From Paulinella micropora (Eukaryota; Cercozoa; Imbricatea; Euglyphida), in assembly GCA_009731375.1 (NCBI GenBank), contig BJOX01000164.1, forward strand, positions 49,566 to 113,565: a DNA stretch of 64,000 nucleotides. The letters are read 5' to 3'. Shown here piece by piece: positions 1 to 12,007 of this stretch. A program made the translations under genes and the position numbers. The notes below the pieces were generated by a model. The model had not been told where the DNA came from. It did no database searches and saw only the letters and a list, made by a program, of their open reading frames with translations. Within the stretch, counting starts at the first letter, position 1. Every line of letters begins with the position of its first letter.

Positions 1-419
1 AATATGCTTCCTCTAAGGCATACTGATGCAGCTGATGGCACGATCCGTTTCCGGACATGAGCCTCCATGCCCTTGTTCGAGGTGCTCCATTCCCACCTAG
101 GCAGTCTCTCGACTGATTATAGGGGCCACCGATGGAGCTCCTGAGGGCAAGACTACACTAAGCCGAGGTTATTAGTTGACCTAACAACTTCTTGCAAAAC
201 GTTGCCGAATGTGCAAGTGCGTACACCAAGCATTTTGCTAGAACTACCTCAAAACCCCACCCATAACAATTTGGTATCCGCTGCGTCCACGGGCTATCAA
301 CCGGCATAGCGGAGTTTAAGATCTTCGACAGGCGCCCAACGACCCTCCTCCCCAGCATCATCCACCAAATGGCTTTGAGTTGGCATCACAGTTTAACGCC
401 GTAAGGCCATTGGGCTGAA
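1..419 (-). repeat. SINE-like repeat, family B, copy 1
   Basis: This unit is almost identical to 41632-42048: the same run of CTTCCTCTAAGGCATACTGA, then GGAGCTCCTGAGGGCAAGAC, and a 3' part ending CCATTGGGCTG. Shorter relatives lie at 42134-42192, 42360-42597 and 51971-52139. The low-coordinate end of the other copies adjoins (AAT)n, so the sense strand is taken as minus with an (ATT)n tail. The start of this copy is cut by the window edge and its other end by the gap at 420-520. It has no coding capacity; the 67-codon ORF inside it recurs with the repeat and is not called a gene. Confidence 0.8.
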
Positions 420-520
420 NNNNNNNNNNNNNNNNNNNNNNNNNNNNNNNNNNNNNNNNNNNNNNNNNNNNNNNNNNNNNNNNNNNNNNNNNNNNNNNNN
501 NNNNNNNNNNNNNNNNNNNN

Positions 521-531
521 AATAATAATAA

Positions 532-572
<41 letters not shown>

Positions 573-662
573 ATAGTAATAGTAATAGTAATAGTAATAG
601 TAATAGTAATAGTAATGGTAATAATATTAATAATTAATAATAATTAATAATAATGAATAATT

Positions 663-703
<41 letters not shown>

Positions 704-789
704 GTAATAATAATAATTATAATGGTAATAATGATTATAATAATGATAATAATAATAATAATTTTAATGATAATGATAATGATAATAAC

Positions 790-877
<88 letters not shown>

Positions 878-879
878 GG
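521..879. repeat. (AAT)n/(AGT)n array at the LINE 3' end
   Basis: Trinucleotide array of AAT with AGT, AATAGT and AATGAT variants, bounded by a gap and by the 3' end of the LINE. In LINE sense it is an (ATT)n tail, so part of it was probably laid down with the element and then expanded. Confidence 0.85.
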
Positions 880-3800
880 CTTCCTCAGACTATAGCATCA
901 CATCCAGATCCTGGACATGTGCCTCCATTGGGTCACCGGGGTCAGCCGATCCCAACGCATTGTCAGAACACCAAACAGACATAGCAGCAACAGCAACAGC
1001 AGGGGCAGATGGGGGCTGTGAAGTGCATGAAGAGCTAGATGCGAGGGTGTTAGCTGAAGAGAAGAACTCGGAGACACTACGCTGCGCTCCCGAACCCCTC
1101 TCTCTAGCCAGGACGTCCACACTGCGCGGACGGCCGCGCCGCGCAACATCAACGTCACTTGGGGGAGAGGGTGGGACAGAAGCTGATGGAACCTCAGTGA
1201 GGTCAATCACCTCCTCGCCCCCATCCTCCACCCCAAGCTCCTCCCTTTTACCCTCCCTAGCAGACCAACACTCAGACACATATGATCCAAACAACACATC
1301 CAACTTTGGAGGGGGACGCAACGCTGTAACCCCTAACAACGCAGCAAGCCTAAAGTTACTGCGGAAGCGCGACTTCCCCTGAAAAAGCTTACAAAACAAT
1401 CGTGATTGATCCACAGGCGACATATCATCCCAACCCTGCCGCACAGAGCCCTCCCGCTCCCGCCCAAGCAACACATCCTCCACCACAACCTCACCGCCTA
1501 CGACCTCACCACCCTCCTCACTCCCTCCATCCCCCTCAGCACCCCCCACAGCCATGCCACCGAGCCTCTGCATACTCAGCAACAGCTGCTTACGTCTCCC
1601 CTCATGCATGGGGCAATCCCATAAGAAGTGCGCAAGGGACTCATTGACATCATCATGACAACAGAAGCAGCGAGGGGACATGCCACTGACCAACTTGCTG
1701 CGGTACAACCGAAGGCGGTTGTTGCAGCTGAGCAACCTTCTCCGAAGCAGATTATAATGCGCATCATCAAGGGCTACCCATCTTGGGAACTCCTTAGTTC
1801 CAAAGACTTGTCTTAGGATGACTCGCAGGCCATCAGTAAGATCGCTGCCTGCCTCTCGCTTGTCCCACATCAGTTGCTGCACCATCTTGACGTCCTGCTG
1901 AAGGGCCCACTTGTCCACAGTCGAACACCAACCCTCGAGGTCCTTCTCTGAGCTATTTAGGAGCTCCTGAAGCCCTTGTTGTAGATCCATTGAGTCCCTG
2001 ATAGCGCCTTCGGCCTCCGCAGTCCAGTCGGATTTGACTTGAGATGCGATGACAGGAAATCGCTTCTCCGGTAGAACACGCAGCCGTCCATAGAACTTCA
2101 GTTGCGCCGCCCGCCGCAAACGCTCCGCACTCAAAGAGCGCGCCAGAAAGAGTGTAATCCACTTGCTTGTCTTAGGGCTGATGCCGAGAATCATCCTCAT
2201 GGGGCGCAGCATTGCTGCCTCCAGCTTGGTGAGCTGCGATACGGGGGCACGCCAGACATCGAAGGCGTACTTCAGCTTGGCCCCCACAAGTTGATTCCAG
2301 CACATGAGACGATACCTAGCTTGTATCTCACCTGCACACCACAAAGAGTACCAACCTGCGGTGGCGACTTCAGTGACACGCGTAGCCCGCAGGGCCTGCT
2401 CCTTCCACTTCAGGTCGTCGGTGATAACCACTCCCAGGTACTTGTACTGACTGGTGACACAAAGCTTCTGGCCGCGAAACCACACCACGGGCTCACCTCG
2501 CTCCCTGATACTTGGTCGTTTCGCCTTGCTCGACGTGTAAATGGGCATGATTTCCGTCTTGCCGGGCTTCAAGTTGACTTCCAGCCGGTAATCTTCCGCG
2601 AACTTGGCCACAACATTGACCATCTTCTGGAGCTCGGTGCGACTGTGAGCGATGAGGGCCACGTCGTCCGCGTATAGAAGTGCCTTGATGTCGTTCAGCC
2701 GCTTCACATCCGTGATCTTGAGGGCACTCGCCAGCCGATCACACAGCTCATCCATAAAGACGTTGAAGAGTGTGGGAGAGAGAGGGGACCCCTGTTGGAC
2801 GCCTACACCCTCCAGTACTTCGGGGGTGAGTGCTCCATCAACTAGCACTTGCGACGAAGTCTGCTCGTAGCACCTGCGTAGCGTGCGCCAGAACTTGCCC
2901 CTTACACCCAGCTTCCAGAGCCTCTCAAATAGGCCATCTCTCCAAACAGACGGGAAAGCCTTGCGTAGATCGACGAACAGGACATACGACTCCCGCTTCT
3001 GCTGCTGACGCCCCTTCAACCTCTGCCAAAGGGTAAAGACCTGATCCGTAGTGCGACGCCCCGGGCGGAAGCCTCCCTGCTCTGGACGTAGCTTATCCGG
3101 GCCATCCACGAAGAGCGTTAGACGAGTAGCTAATAAGGACAGATACAGCTTACCAAGGCAACTAATAATCGAGATATCCCTCCAGTTGTCAGGATCCGTA
3201 GGATCCCCACCCTTGGGGATATTGACGATGATTCCCTTGCCCCAAGCTTTTGGAGTCCTCTCGGCTTCTCGAATCCAGTTGAAGTACTGCGTTAAGTAGC
3301 CATTGATGTAGGCGCCGCCATACTTGAGCATCTCGTTCTTCACTTTGTCCTCGCCACAAGCTTTGTGGTTATTCAGGGCACGTTGCCTTGCAAGGACCTC
3401 CTCTTGCGTGAACGGCTTGTCCAGCTCTTCGCAAGTGTCTTCACCTACTTCGTGCTCCTTCATAGCCCGGGCCACCTCATCTCTGAAGCGATCGTTCCAG
3501 TGGAACTGCCGCTTAGCTTCGGCTTCCTCCCACTCCAGCGAGCCTGCTTCTGCACAGCACTCCACCACAACAGCCGCACTTGCCGGATTTTCCCGTGGCT
3601 TCACCGAATTTTTCCGAAATTCCTCCCACCGAGCGACCTTTTCCGGCAGCGTACACGCCAGTGAGCCATCCTCCCTTTGCACCGGCGCGGAGACCTTCGT
3701 TCTGCGTGCCCCGCCAAGCCGCTTCGCGAGTAGCCAAAAGCGCTTTGAGGATTGCTCGCGTTGACATTTGACCGCTTCTTCCTGCACTTGCTTGAAGGAG

Positions 3801-6001
3801 GCGGACTTCTTGGCCCGAGTTGCCTTCCGAATTTGCTTGCGGAGCCGTAGCCAATTCAGACGGGCTTCCGCATTCGATTCATCCCTCCTGTATGCTGCGT
3901 AGGCCTCCCGGCGCTGCTGAATGAGCTCCTTTAGCTCCCCGTCGAACCAATTGTTGGTGAAACGGGGTCGTATACATCTGGAGCCAAGGACCCGGTGCGC
4001 CGCCATTCGGAAGGACTGCGCCACTCGCTCGGTGACGTCATCTACCACCCGTTGGCTGTCGGCACCACCCGATAGGTCAAGCTCAGGCAGCTGATGCACT
4101 CCAAGCTTCTGTAGGCAATGCTGGAATACGTCATCGAACTTGTCGCGTAGATAATCCAGCGCTTGCTTCGCAGCGTGATCATTACCCGAGACACCAGCAC
4201 CAATAAGCTTATCAACACGAAAGGACCTGTAAGGTTTCGCAGCCCGCTTTGGCCGGCGCTGGCCGCTCCACGTCAGTTCGGCCCATACTGCCTTGTGGTC
4301 CGTATCAAGATCATCTTCGCATACTCCGAACTTTGCTCCAGATGCCAAGCCAGGCGACGCGCAGATGTAATCGAGGAGGTGCTTGCCTGTGCCCATGCCG
4401 CGCTGCTCACGCCGGGACCACCAGTAGGACCCTTCCACTGGGCACGAGAAGCCGCTCAGATTTCGCAGGCCCGTAGCGACGAGGACAGCCGCGAGTCTCT
4501 TGCCGTTCTCCGAACGTACCGGTGCTCCCTTATCATCGACCTCCCCGTGCTGACCGACGATGCCCTCCTCTTTTCGGCTGCATGCCGGCCCGAGCTTCGC
4601 GTTGGCATCCGCCACCGTGACCACAAGACCTTTGGCTCCAAAAAAAGCTATAGCTGCCTGCCAGGCCGCATACGCCTCTGACGACTCTTCTTCCTGCGTT
4701 TCCTGGGGAAAGTAGCCGTTGCCCACATAGATATCCTGAGCGCCGGTAACACCCGAGGCGATACGCAGCCACACTTGCTGCCGGTGGTCGACGGGGGCTG
4801 ACACCAGGTTGCAATACGGACCAAGGAAGTTAGCCACCGCGAATAGAACCCCACCCTTGCAGCGATTTTTCTCGCTGACCTCCGCAGGTTTTCCAAAAAT
4901 CCGGAATCCATCCAGGCTGCATTTGGAAAGTTGCTTCTTGCCCATGCGGTGCTCCTGAGCCCCGATGACTAGCCAGCCCTCGTGCTTGTAGAATGATGCC
5001 CATTCCGCCGTGCCTACGTTGTCGTATCCCGTTTTACCCTGCCAGTTGTGACTCGCGACGAGTAGCTTGAAGCCGGTATCGAACTGCTTGGAGCGGTGCT
5101 TCTTGGCTCGTTTCCGGACCCGACGGCCGCGCTTGGCTTCCGCCCTCGTGCTGCCCCCCTCTGCAGGTGCTTGCGCAGGTTGGTCCCCCACTGCACTGGC
5201 CGCCGAATGCAGGGGCACCACATGCACATCAGCACACTCAGACACACACTTAGGTGCATCGGCAGCCAATTCCGAAGACACCACCTGCACATCATCGACA
5301 CATTCTTCATGCAGAGGCAAGACGCGATATCCCGTCGCAGCTTCCTCCTTCCGGACCGCCGCTTCCCCACGCAGATGGATGCGAATAAGCCTTCGGACAC
5401 GTTCCCTGTCCCTGAACCTGCGCCCAAGGGCCACATTGACCCCTCTGCCGAAGAATTTGAGATGTTTGAGTTGCTGCAACGCCGTCTGCCTGCTGTCATC
5501 GTCCTCGTAGACCAGCTCCAGGTGACGAGACATTCGCTGGCCTTGCCACTCCATTACCGGGACCACCAGACCAAGACCGCTCATTTTGGAGGCGATCTCC
5601 TGTAGATTGGCGCGTTCTGAGAGCCCCCAGACAATCAGATTACGCCCGTCCTTGTCGTACCGATCTACCCGCCGGTACCGTCGAGGCGGCGGTGCCATCT
5701 GCCATATAGCGCCGCTCGCCTTATGTTGAAGCGCCGACCCGTGTGCCAGGTTTGGGGAGGAAGGATGAGGCGCAGCTAAGATAGCCTCTCCACGTGGTTC
5801 AGGAATTCCGTCATATACGCGAGCCCTCATCCTCCCATCCTGGGACATCGGGCCAGAGCCCGTCGAAGAGGCATTCCCACGGGGATTGTCCAGGTCTTCG
5901 GCGATTCTACCTTGTCCCATAAGGGCCACAGTGGTAGCTCCGTGCTTCGCGTATTTGTAATCCATTGAGAGTAGTAGACGGCCAATGTCGCTGGCCATCA
6001 C
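880..6001 (-). mobile_element. Non-LTR retrotransposon (LINE), full ORF
   Basis: The sense strand is minus. The ORF stop is followed by only about 13 bases (TCTGAGGAAGCC) before an (ATT)n tail, so the 3' end is well defined. The 5' end is not: upstream of the start codon there is about 0.6 kb of GC-rich sequence that may be 5' UTR, but I see no repeat border or target-site duplication. No second ORF is visible. The last 50 bases resemble the ends of three SINE-like families in this window. Confidence 0.88.
890..5998 (-). CDS. LINE ORF: endonuclease-reverse transcriptase polyprotein
   Basis: One open frame of 1702 codons. The ATG at 5998 is preceded by an in-frame GTG and, a few codons earlier, TAA, so it is the start. 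The N-terminal 300 residues are basic, with an RRM-like stretch (NLIVWGLSERANLQ, about residue 120). Residues about 315-572 form an exonuclease-endonuclease-phosphatase (APE-type) domain: N in ASHNW, E349 in AQEHR, D and N in VADANAK, and a final TDHKAV with H568. Reverse transcriptase follows, about 880-1150, with NIPKGGDPTDPDNWRDISII, LFVDLRKAFPSV, QQGSPLSPTLFN and catalytic YADD at 1109-1112. Near residue 1445 there is a CFCC...H...C zinc-knuckle pattern typical of LINE C-termini. All catalytic residues I can check are present and there is no frameshift, so the copy could be active. It would nick DNA and prime cDNA synthesis at the target. Confidence 0.95.
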   Translation of the reverse strand: MASDIGRLLLSMDYKYAKHGATTVALMGQGRIAEDLDNPRGNASSTGSGPMSQDGRMRARVYDGIPEPRGEAILAAPHPSSPNLAHGSALQHKASGAIWQMAPPPRRYRRVDRYDKDGRNLIVWGLSERANLQEIASKMSGLGLVVPVMEWQGQRMSRHLELVYEDDDSRQTALQQLKHLKFFGRGVNVALGRRFRDRERVRRLIRIHLRGEAAVRKEEAATGYRVLPLHEECVDDVQVVSSELAADAPKCVSECADVHVVPLHSAASAVGDQPAQAPAEGGSTRAEAKRGRRVRKRAKKHRSKQFDTGFKLLVASHNWQGKTGYDNVGTAEWASFYKHEGWLVIGAQEHRMGKKQLSKCSLDGFRIFGKPAEVSEKNRCKGGVLFAVANFLGPYCNLVSAPVDHRQQVWLRIASGVTGAQDIYVGNGYFPQETQEEESSEAYAAWQAAIAFFGAKGLVVTVADANAKLGPACSRKEEGIVGQHGEVDDKGAPVRSENGKRLAAVLVATGLRNLSGFSCPVEGSYWWSRREQRGMGTGKHLLDYICASPGLASGAKFGVCEDDLDTDHKAVWAELTWSGQRRPKRAAKPYRSFRVDKLIGAGVSGNDHAAKQALDYLRDKFDDVFQHCLQKLGVHQLPELDLSGGADSQRVVDDVTERVAQSFRMAAHRVLGSRCIRPRFTNNWFDGELKELIQQRREAYAAYRRDESNAEARLNWLRLRKQIRKATRAKKSASFKQVQEEAVKCQREQSSKRFWLLAKRLGGARRTKVSAPVQREDGSLACTLPEKVARWEEFRKNSVKPRENPASAAVVVECCAEAGSLEWEEAEAKRQFHWNDRFRDEVARAMKEHEVGEDTCEELDKPFTQEEVLARQRALNNHKACGEDKVKNEMLKYGGAYINGYLTQYFNWIREAERTPKAWGKGIIVNIPKGGDPTDPDNWRDISIISCLGKLYLSLLATRLTLFVDGPDKLRPEQGGFRPGRRTTDQVFTLWQRLKGRQQQKRESYVLFVDLRKAFPSVWRDGLFERLWKLGVRGKFWRTLRRCYEQTSSQVLVDGALTPEVLEGVGVQQGSPLSPTLFNVFMDELCDRLASALKITDVKRLNDIKALLYADDVALIAHSRTELQKMVNVVAKFAEDYRLEVNLKPGKTEIMPIYTSSKAKRPSIRERGEPVVWFRGQKLCVTSQYKYLGVVITDDLKWKEQALRATRVTEVATAGWYSLWCAGEIQARYRLMCWNQLVGAKLKYAFDVWRAPVSQLTKLEAAMLRPMRMILGISPKTSKWITLFLARSLSAERLRRAAQLKFYGRLRVLPEKRFPVIASQVKSDWTAEAEGAIRDSMDLQQGLQELLNSSEKDLEGWCSTVDKWALQQDVKMVQQLMWDKREAGSDLTDGLRVILRQVFGTKEFPRWVALDDAHYNLLRRRLLSCNNRLRLYRSKLVSGMSPRCFCCHDDVNESLAHFLWDCPMHEGRRKQLLLSMQRLGGMAVGGAEGDGGSEEGGEVVGGEVVVEDVLLGREREGSVRQGWDDMSPVDQSRLFCKLFQGKSRFRSNFRLAALLGVTALRPPPKLDVLFGSYVSECWSAREGKREELGVEDGGEEVIDLTEVPSASVPPSPPSDVDVARRGRPRSVDVLARERGSGAQRSVSEFFSSANTLASSSSCTSQPPSAPAVAVAAMSVWCSDNALGSADPGDPMEAHVQDLDVML

Positions 6002-6931
6002 CGCCGCGCCTCTTTACGCCGAGGAAAGCGCCCGTCCATGCAAATAGCATCGGCGGTATCTGCAACACACACTACACGCATTTCCGCCGGTGTCACTGGA
6101 CGCTGCCGCGTCGCTTCGTGCCCTTCGGCGCCCGCCAGCACCCCCAGCGTCGCCAGAACCTGCCTCACGCACTACACACACTCTCCATCGCATCGCCAAC
6201 GCCTCTACTCTCATGCCTTATGGACTTTCAGCTGCTCCTAACAATACACATCATGAGGTACGGGTGTCCCCGAGTGGAGCCAGATCGGACGGCGTGCCGC
6301 TGAAACTCCTTCCCCCACGTGGGTATAGAAGGCGCGAACCTAGCGGTACCTATAGGGTCTTACAGACAAGTATAGTAATCCCAGCCGAAGCTGCTCAGTT
6401 AGAAATGCAACGGTGGAGGGTGTGAATGCATGGGGCAAGGCACGGCAACGCAGCAAGGCACTGGCAAGGCATTGGGACCGACTGAAGCCCCTCTCCAACG
6501 TGCGCTCATCATGTGTTCCAGTTAGGCAACCCCGAAGAAGCGAAGATAGGGAGGAGACAAAACCCAGATAGGATGAAGATAGGATTAACATGAAGCCGAA
6601 ATGGAGCCGAGTTGGAACAGGTCAACTCAGCCCCATCTCGGCTCAATGTGAATCCTATCTTCAACCCATCTCGGTACTGTTTCCTCCGAATGCTCACCTC
6701 AACAAGATCACCAAACCGGAACTGGAAGCCCCCAGGCATTTACTCGGCAGGAAATTCGGCGAAAATGGGCTAACCAGGAAACCAGACCCAAACCAACAGC
6801 CAAGAAAAACGAGCCAACCAACAATCCAACAGACAACCCCACAACCTGCCTGGCCGAACCCCTACCGAGTAAATGCCCAGTTGAGAGTTGCGCATATCCC
6901 GGTGACCGCCCTCCCCAAGCGGTCACCTTCG
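6002..6931. other. Intergenic, possible LINE 5' region
   Basis: GC-rich near 6000 and AC-rich later. Several short ORFs overlap on both strands without any domain. No splice-bordered exon or RNA gene was recognised. The first part may be the 5' UTR or internal promoter of the LINE. Confidence 0.4.
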
Positions 6932-7734
<803 letters not shown>

Positions 7735-8449
7735 NNNNNNNNNNNNNNNNNNNNNNNNNNNNNNNNNNNNNNNNNNNNNNNNNNNNNNNNNNNNNNNNNN
7801 NNNNNNNNNNNNNNNNNNNNNNNNNNNNNNNNNNNNNNNNNNNNNNNNNNNNNNNNNNNNNNNNNNNNNNNNNNNNNNNNNNNNNNNNNNNNNNNNNNNN
7901 NNNNNNNNNNNNNNNNNNNNNNNNNNNNNNNNNNNNNNNNNNNNNNNNNNNNNNNNNNNNNNNNNNNNNNNNNNNNNNNNNNNNNNNNNNNNNNNNNNNN
8001 NNNNNNNNNNNNNNNNNNNNNNNNNNNNNNNNNNNNNNNNNNNNNNNNNNNNNNNNNNNNNNNNNNNNNNNNNNNNNNNNNNNNNNNNNNNNNNNNNNNN
8101 NNNNNNNNNNNNNNNNNNNNNNNNNNNNNNNNNNNNNNNNNNNNNNNNNNNNNNNNNNNNNNNNNNNNNNNNNNNNNNNNNNNNNNNNNNNNNNNNNNNN
8201 NNNNNNNNNNNNNNNNNNNNNNNNNNNNNNNNNNNNNNNNNNNNNNNNNNNNNNNNNNNNNNNNNNNNNNNNNNNNNNNNNNNNNNNNNNNNNNNNNNNN
8301 NNNNNNNNNNNNNNNNNNNNNNNNNNNNNNNNNNNNNNNNNNNNNNNNNNNNNNNNNNNNNNNNNNNNNNNNNNNNNNNNNNNNNNNNNNNNNNNNNNNN
8401 NNNNNNNNNNNNNNNNNNNNNNNNNNNNNNNNNNNNNNNNNNNNNNNNN

Positions 8450-8531
<82 letters not shown>
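8450..8531. repeat. (GA)n array
   Basis: Dinucleotide GA with AAAGAG interruptions, directly after the gap 7735-8449. Confidence 0.9.
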
Positions 8532-8534
<3 letters not shown>

Positions 8535-9410
8535 CATACATACATACATAAATATGTGACACTGTTTTTTCAATTTTTTTTTTGTGTGTACATGTATTTA
8601 ACTATGTGTTTAAGCACATGTTTTTGTGTGCAACGTGCTTGTCTTAGTGTGTATGTGTTTGTGTGTATATGTTTGTGCGTATATGTTTCTTTAATTTGTG
8701 AGAAAAGGTTACCAAAGAAAAGTGAAGAGAATGCAAATTACCACAAAAAGCAGAGTGCAAATATTTCATTTAAAAGCGAAGTTTGGTTGAACAGACACAC
8801 TTTGCCCAACCAATTTATTACTTACTTGATGTCATGATGTGTTCAGCACAGTAACTTCTATAGCATATGACTTTGGTGAGAACTTCCACTTCCAGCCCAG
8901 TGTGTACAGAATCACTCTGGGCTCACGAGCCCGCCGAGAAAGTTCATTTTTGAAATCTTCATTCTCAGAGTCGATCATTGAGAAAAAAGGGAAGTGGTTA
9001 ACGACAGCATTGCGCTATGACTTGGAGAGCGCACAATACCACAACAGTAAGCGTCACAATTGAGTCTTCTATGGTGGAAAAATTTGTTGGTTTTGAGTTG
9101 AAGTTCAAGAAAAGGGAAATATTTCTGCATTCGTAGGGGAAAATAGGAATTCTCTGGGAAATTGATGGAAAAAAAAGTGATCGTGAAGATAAACTACGCC
9201 CAAAAGAACATGCTTCAACCAACAACAACCGGTACAACCAACAACAACCCACATTTACGTTAACAACCGGTACCAGTACAACCAACAACAGCCACAACAG
9301 ATATCACAACAACAACCACAACAAAAATCACAAGCCTGATCTAGGTCTGACATTGCGGGTTATGATATGTGACACGAGATCTGACACGATGCCATCAGGC
9401 CGATACCGTT
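8532..9410. other. Intergenic, no gene recognised
   Basis: AT-rich sequence, with a CAA-rich stretch at about 9215-9330 (ACCAACAACAACCGGTACAA repeated). No frame above 100 codons, no splice-bordered exon and no RNA gene seen. Confidence 0.5.
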
Positions 9411-9414
9411 GCTC

Positions 9415-9457
9415 CCGAAGGGGGGCCCGCGGCCTAGAGCGGCCGCCTGAGGCGATT

Positions 9458-9475
<18 letters not shown>
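9415..9475 (+). repeat. GC-rich NotI-containing repeat, copy 1
   Basis: CCTAGAGCGGCCGCC, then GAGGCGA and a T-run. The same block recurs at 10077-10121 with two or three substitutions. It is the only GC-rich island in an AT-rich region. Confidence 0.6.
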
Positions 9476-9489
<14 letters not shown>

Positions 9490-9540
9490 GGTTTCCTTAT
9501 GAAAAATATAATTTTTTTATTTCAAGTCCGAATACTGTTA

Positions 9541-9542
9541 AG

Positions 9543-9586
<44 letters not shown>

Positions 9587-9904
9587 AGTACTGTTGTTGT
9601 TGTTGTTGCTGCTGCTACTGCTGCTGCTGTTGTTGTTGTTGTTGTTGTTGTTGTTGAATTTAAAAATCAAAAATTTAAACAAAGTAATCATTAAGTGCAA
9701 GATGGTGCGTGGCTATCGGCCTTCGCTGTTGTTGTTGTACATGTTCTTGTTGTTGTTGTTGTTGTTGTTGTAAAATTTAATAATAGTAAGTACAACAGTT
9801 GTAGGATAATGTAATTAATATTGTTGTTGTTGTTGTTGTTGTCATACATGTTGCTGTTGTTATTGTTGTTGTTCAATTTAATAATAATAATAAAACTTAA
9901 AACG

Positions 9905-9936
<32 letters not shown>

Positions 9937-9944
9937 GCGGTTGT

Positions 9945-10039
<95 letters not shown>

Positions 10040-10163
10040 CGTGTTGTTGTTCGTGTTGTTTTTGTTTTTATTCTCCGCAGGTGGGCCCCGCGCCCTAGAG
10101 CGGCCGCCGGAGGCGATTTTTTTTGTGTGGATTCGTTAACAAAAAGGAAAATTCTATTCCAAA

Positions 10164-10201
<38 letters not shown>

Positions 10202-10237
10202 TTGTTGTTGTTGTTGTCGTCGTCGTCGTCGTCGTAC

Positions 10238-10288
<51 letters not shown>

Positions 10289-10373
10289 TTGTCGTTGTCG
10301 TTGTCGTACGCGTCGTTGTCGTATGCGTTGTTGTCGTCGTCGTCGTACGTGTTGTTATCGTCATCGTCGTACG

Positions 10374-10406
<33 letters not shown>

Positions 10407-10425
10407 CGTTGTTGTTAATGCAGTG
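9541..10425. repeat. (GTT)n arrays
   Basis: Long GTT arrays with GCT and GTC variants, broken by short AT-rich stretches and by the second GC-rich repeat. The Val, Leu and Cys homopolymer ORFs are artefacts of the repeat. Confidence 0.9.
10077..10121 (+). repeat. GC-rich NotI-containing repeat, copy 2
   Basis: GGGCCCCGCGCCCTAGAGCG, GCCGCCGGAGGCGA and a T-run match 9415-9465 closely. The divergence argues for a genomic repeat rather than cloning adaptor. Confidence 0.6.
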
Positions 10426-10429
10426 ACTT

Positions 10430-11205
10430 ACCGCGGAGTCGGAACTTCCGAATCACATACTGTAATATGTATGCAGACGAGGATTCTGAACGTCACATTT
10501 TTGAATTTAAATATGAATTGTAAAAGACTTTGTTACAATAAGCATTACAGATTCATAATACTTATTTAAGTTGTAAAATCATTTTTAATAGCAGTTGAAA
10601 CTTTATTTTTACGCAAACACTGTTTTGATAGAATATTGCCACTCGTAGAGCCTGAGTGGGAAGCAGAAGAGATAGAATGGAAGAGGTCTCAAAGAGATAA
10701 GACGGAAGTGGTATCCAAAGAGATACAATAACTTAAAAGTGACGTGCAGGTAATATTAATAACAATTAGTCAAAGTGAAAAAGTGACTAGATTTGAAACC
10801 ATTAAAATACTAGATGTATATTGTTGAATAATAGTTACATTTTCAGACTTTTGAAAATTTTTAAAATTATATTCAACTATTGAATAAATTTCATAAAACA
10901 CTCCTTACTTTCTAAGTGGTTTGATAATAAATAAAACTTGAACAAAGAAAAACACTGCCAACACCGTGACCGTGGCACTCTCTACCGCCGCTGACATTAA
11001 GTACGAAGCAACGCACTGCAGAGTTTGAAGTCAAAGCAGTTACAAAAGGTTTGTAACGCCGGGCGGATTTTGAAAATTTTAATTAAAAACTAATAATGCA
11101 TAATAAATTTTACATTAATATAATCAGATTAAAAAAAACCCGAAGGTGGTATCATCCAAAGGTGAGCAAGGTAAAGTTTTATTTCCCAAGGTAAAATTTT
11201 TCCCA
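10430..11205. other. AT-rich intergenic, no gene recognised
   Basis: AT-rich DNA with no frame, exon or RNA gene that I can support. Confidence 0.5.
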
Positions 11206-11212
11206 ATAATAT

Positions 11213-11314
11213 TTCTGGGTTGGCTGTGTTAGTGTCAGGGTTGGCTGGGTTGGCTGGGTTAGGGTCAAGGTTGGATGGGTTGGCTGGGTTAGGGTCCGAC
11301 AGGGTTGGCTGGGG
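11213..11314 (+). repeat. G-rich telomere-like tract, left
   Basis: Repeats of GGGTTGGCTGGGTTAGGGTC; GGGTTAGGG units resemble degenerate (TTAGGG)n. A sister tract in the same orientation lies at 14000-14105. The two bracket the decayed reverse-transcriptase gene. Confidence 0.6.
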
Positions 11315-12007
11315 AGAATTGCTTCGATTGTAAGGTCCCGCCTGTTAAGATACACAGAGATTTTTAAGAGCTCCAACTACACTCTGAGAATGTTGTTTAT
11401 TGAACACCTACCAAAAAGAGCCTGAGCTCAAAACAATCCCAGCATTCATTTTACAACACATTATGGTGCCACAACAACTTGAACCCAAACGGTCATACTG
11501 TCGATGACTGGCAAAGACTCCTACTGCAAAATAATTCGCCCTCTATTGCCAAGACATTAATTAACATCCACATGTGGATTGAGTCGTTTGACTTTCAGTT
11601 CCTCAAACAACCGGAATGACTTTCAGTTCCTCAAACAACTGGAATGCTGCTCGTTATGTAGAGACGGAAAGCATTTTGGAGCCAGAATGAAAGACATGGA
11701 GGGAAATATGGGGACAATCGGCAGGCAACATGCCTCTGCAATACCCTCTCTCAACTTCGAAAGTGCGCACAAAGAATTCTGGTTTGGTGTCAAGAATTAC
11801 GTTGCAAAAGTCAGTGATGTCATTTTTGGAAAAAGGCCAGTGCCAGCCAAAAACCGGTCCGGCCATTCCAACTTGATCTGCACAGACCGGCAGACAGCAC
11901 ACTGTGTGACTTGAAAAACAAATTCAAAATGAACAACTAGCACTACTCGCACTGCTGCAATCCATGGGAACAACAAAAACTACGGGCAATAGCAATTTAT
12001 TCGAAAT

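Noticed and set aside
158-361. Small ORF repeated at 41799-41993
   Set aside because: It belongs to the SINE-like family B repeat and differs at its ends between the copies; there is no evidence for coding.
11579-11914. 111-codon plus-strand ORF before the decayed RT
   Set aside because: No recognisable domain and no link in frame to the RT motifs; could be a 5' remnant but cannot be supported.
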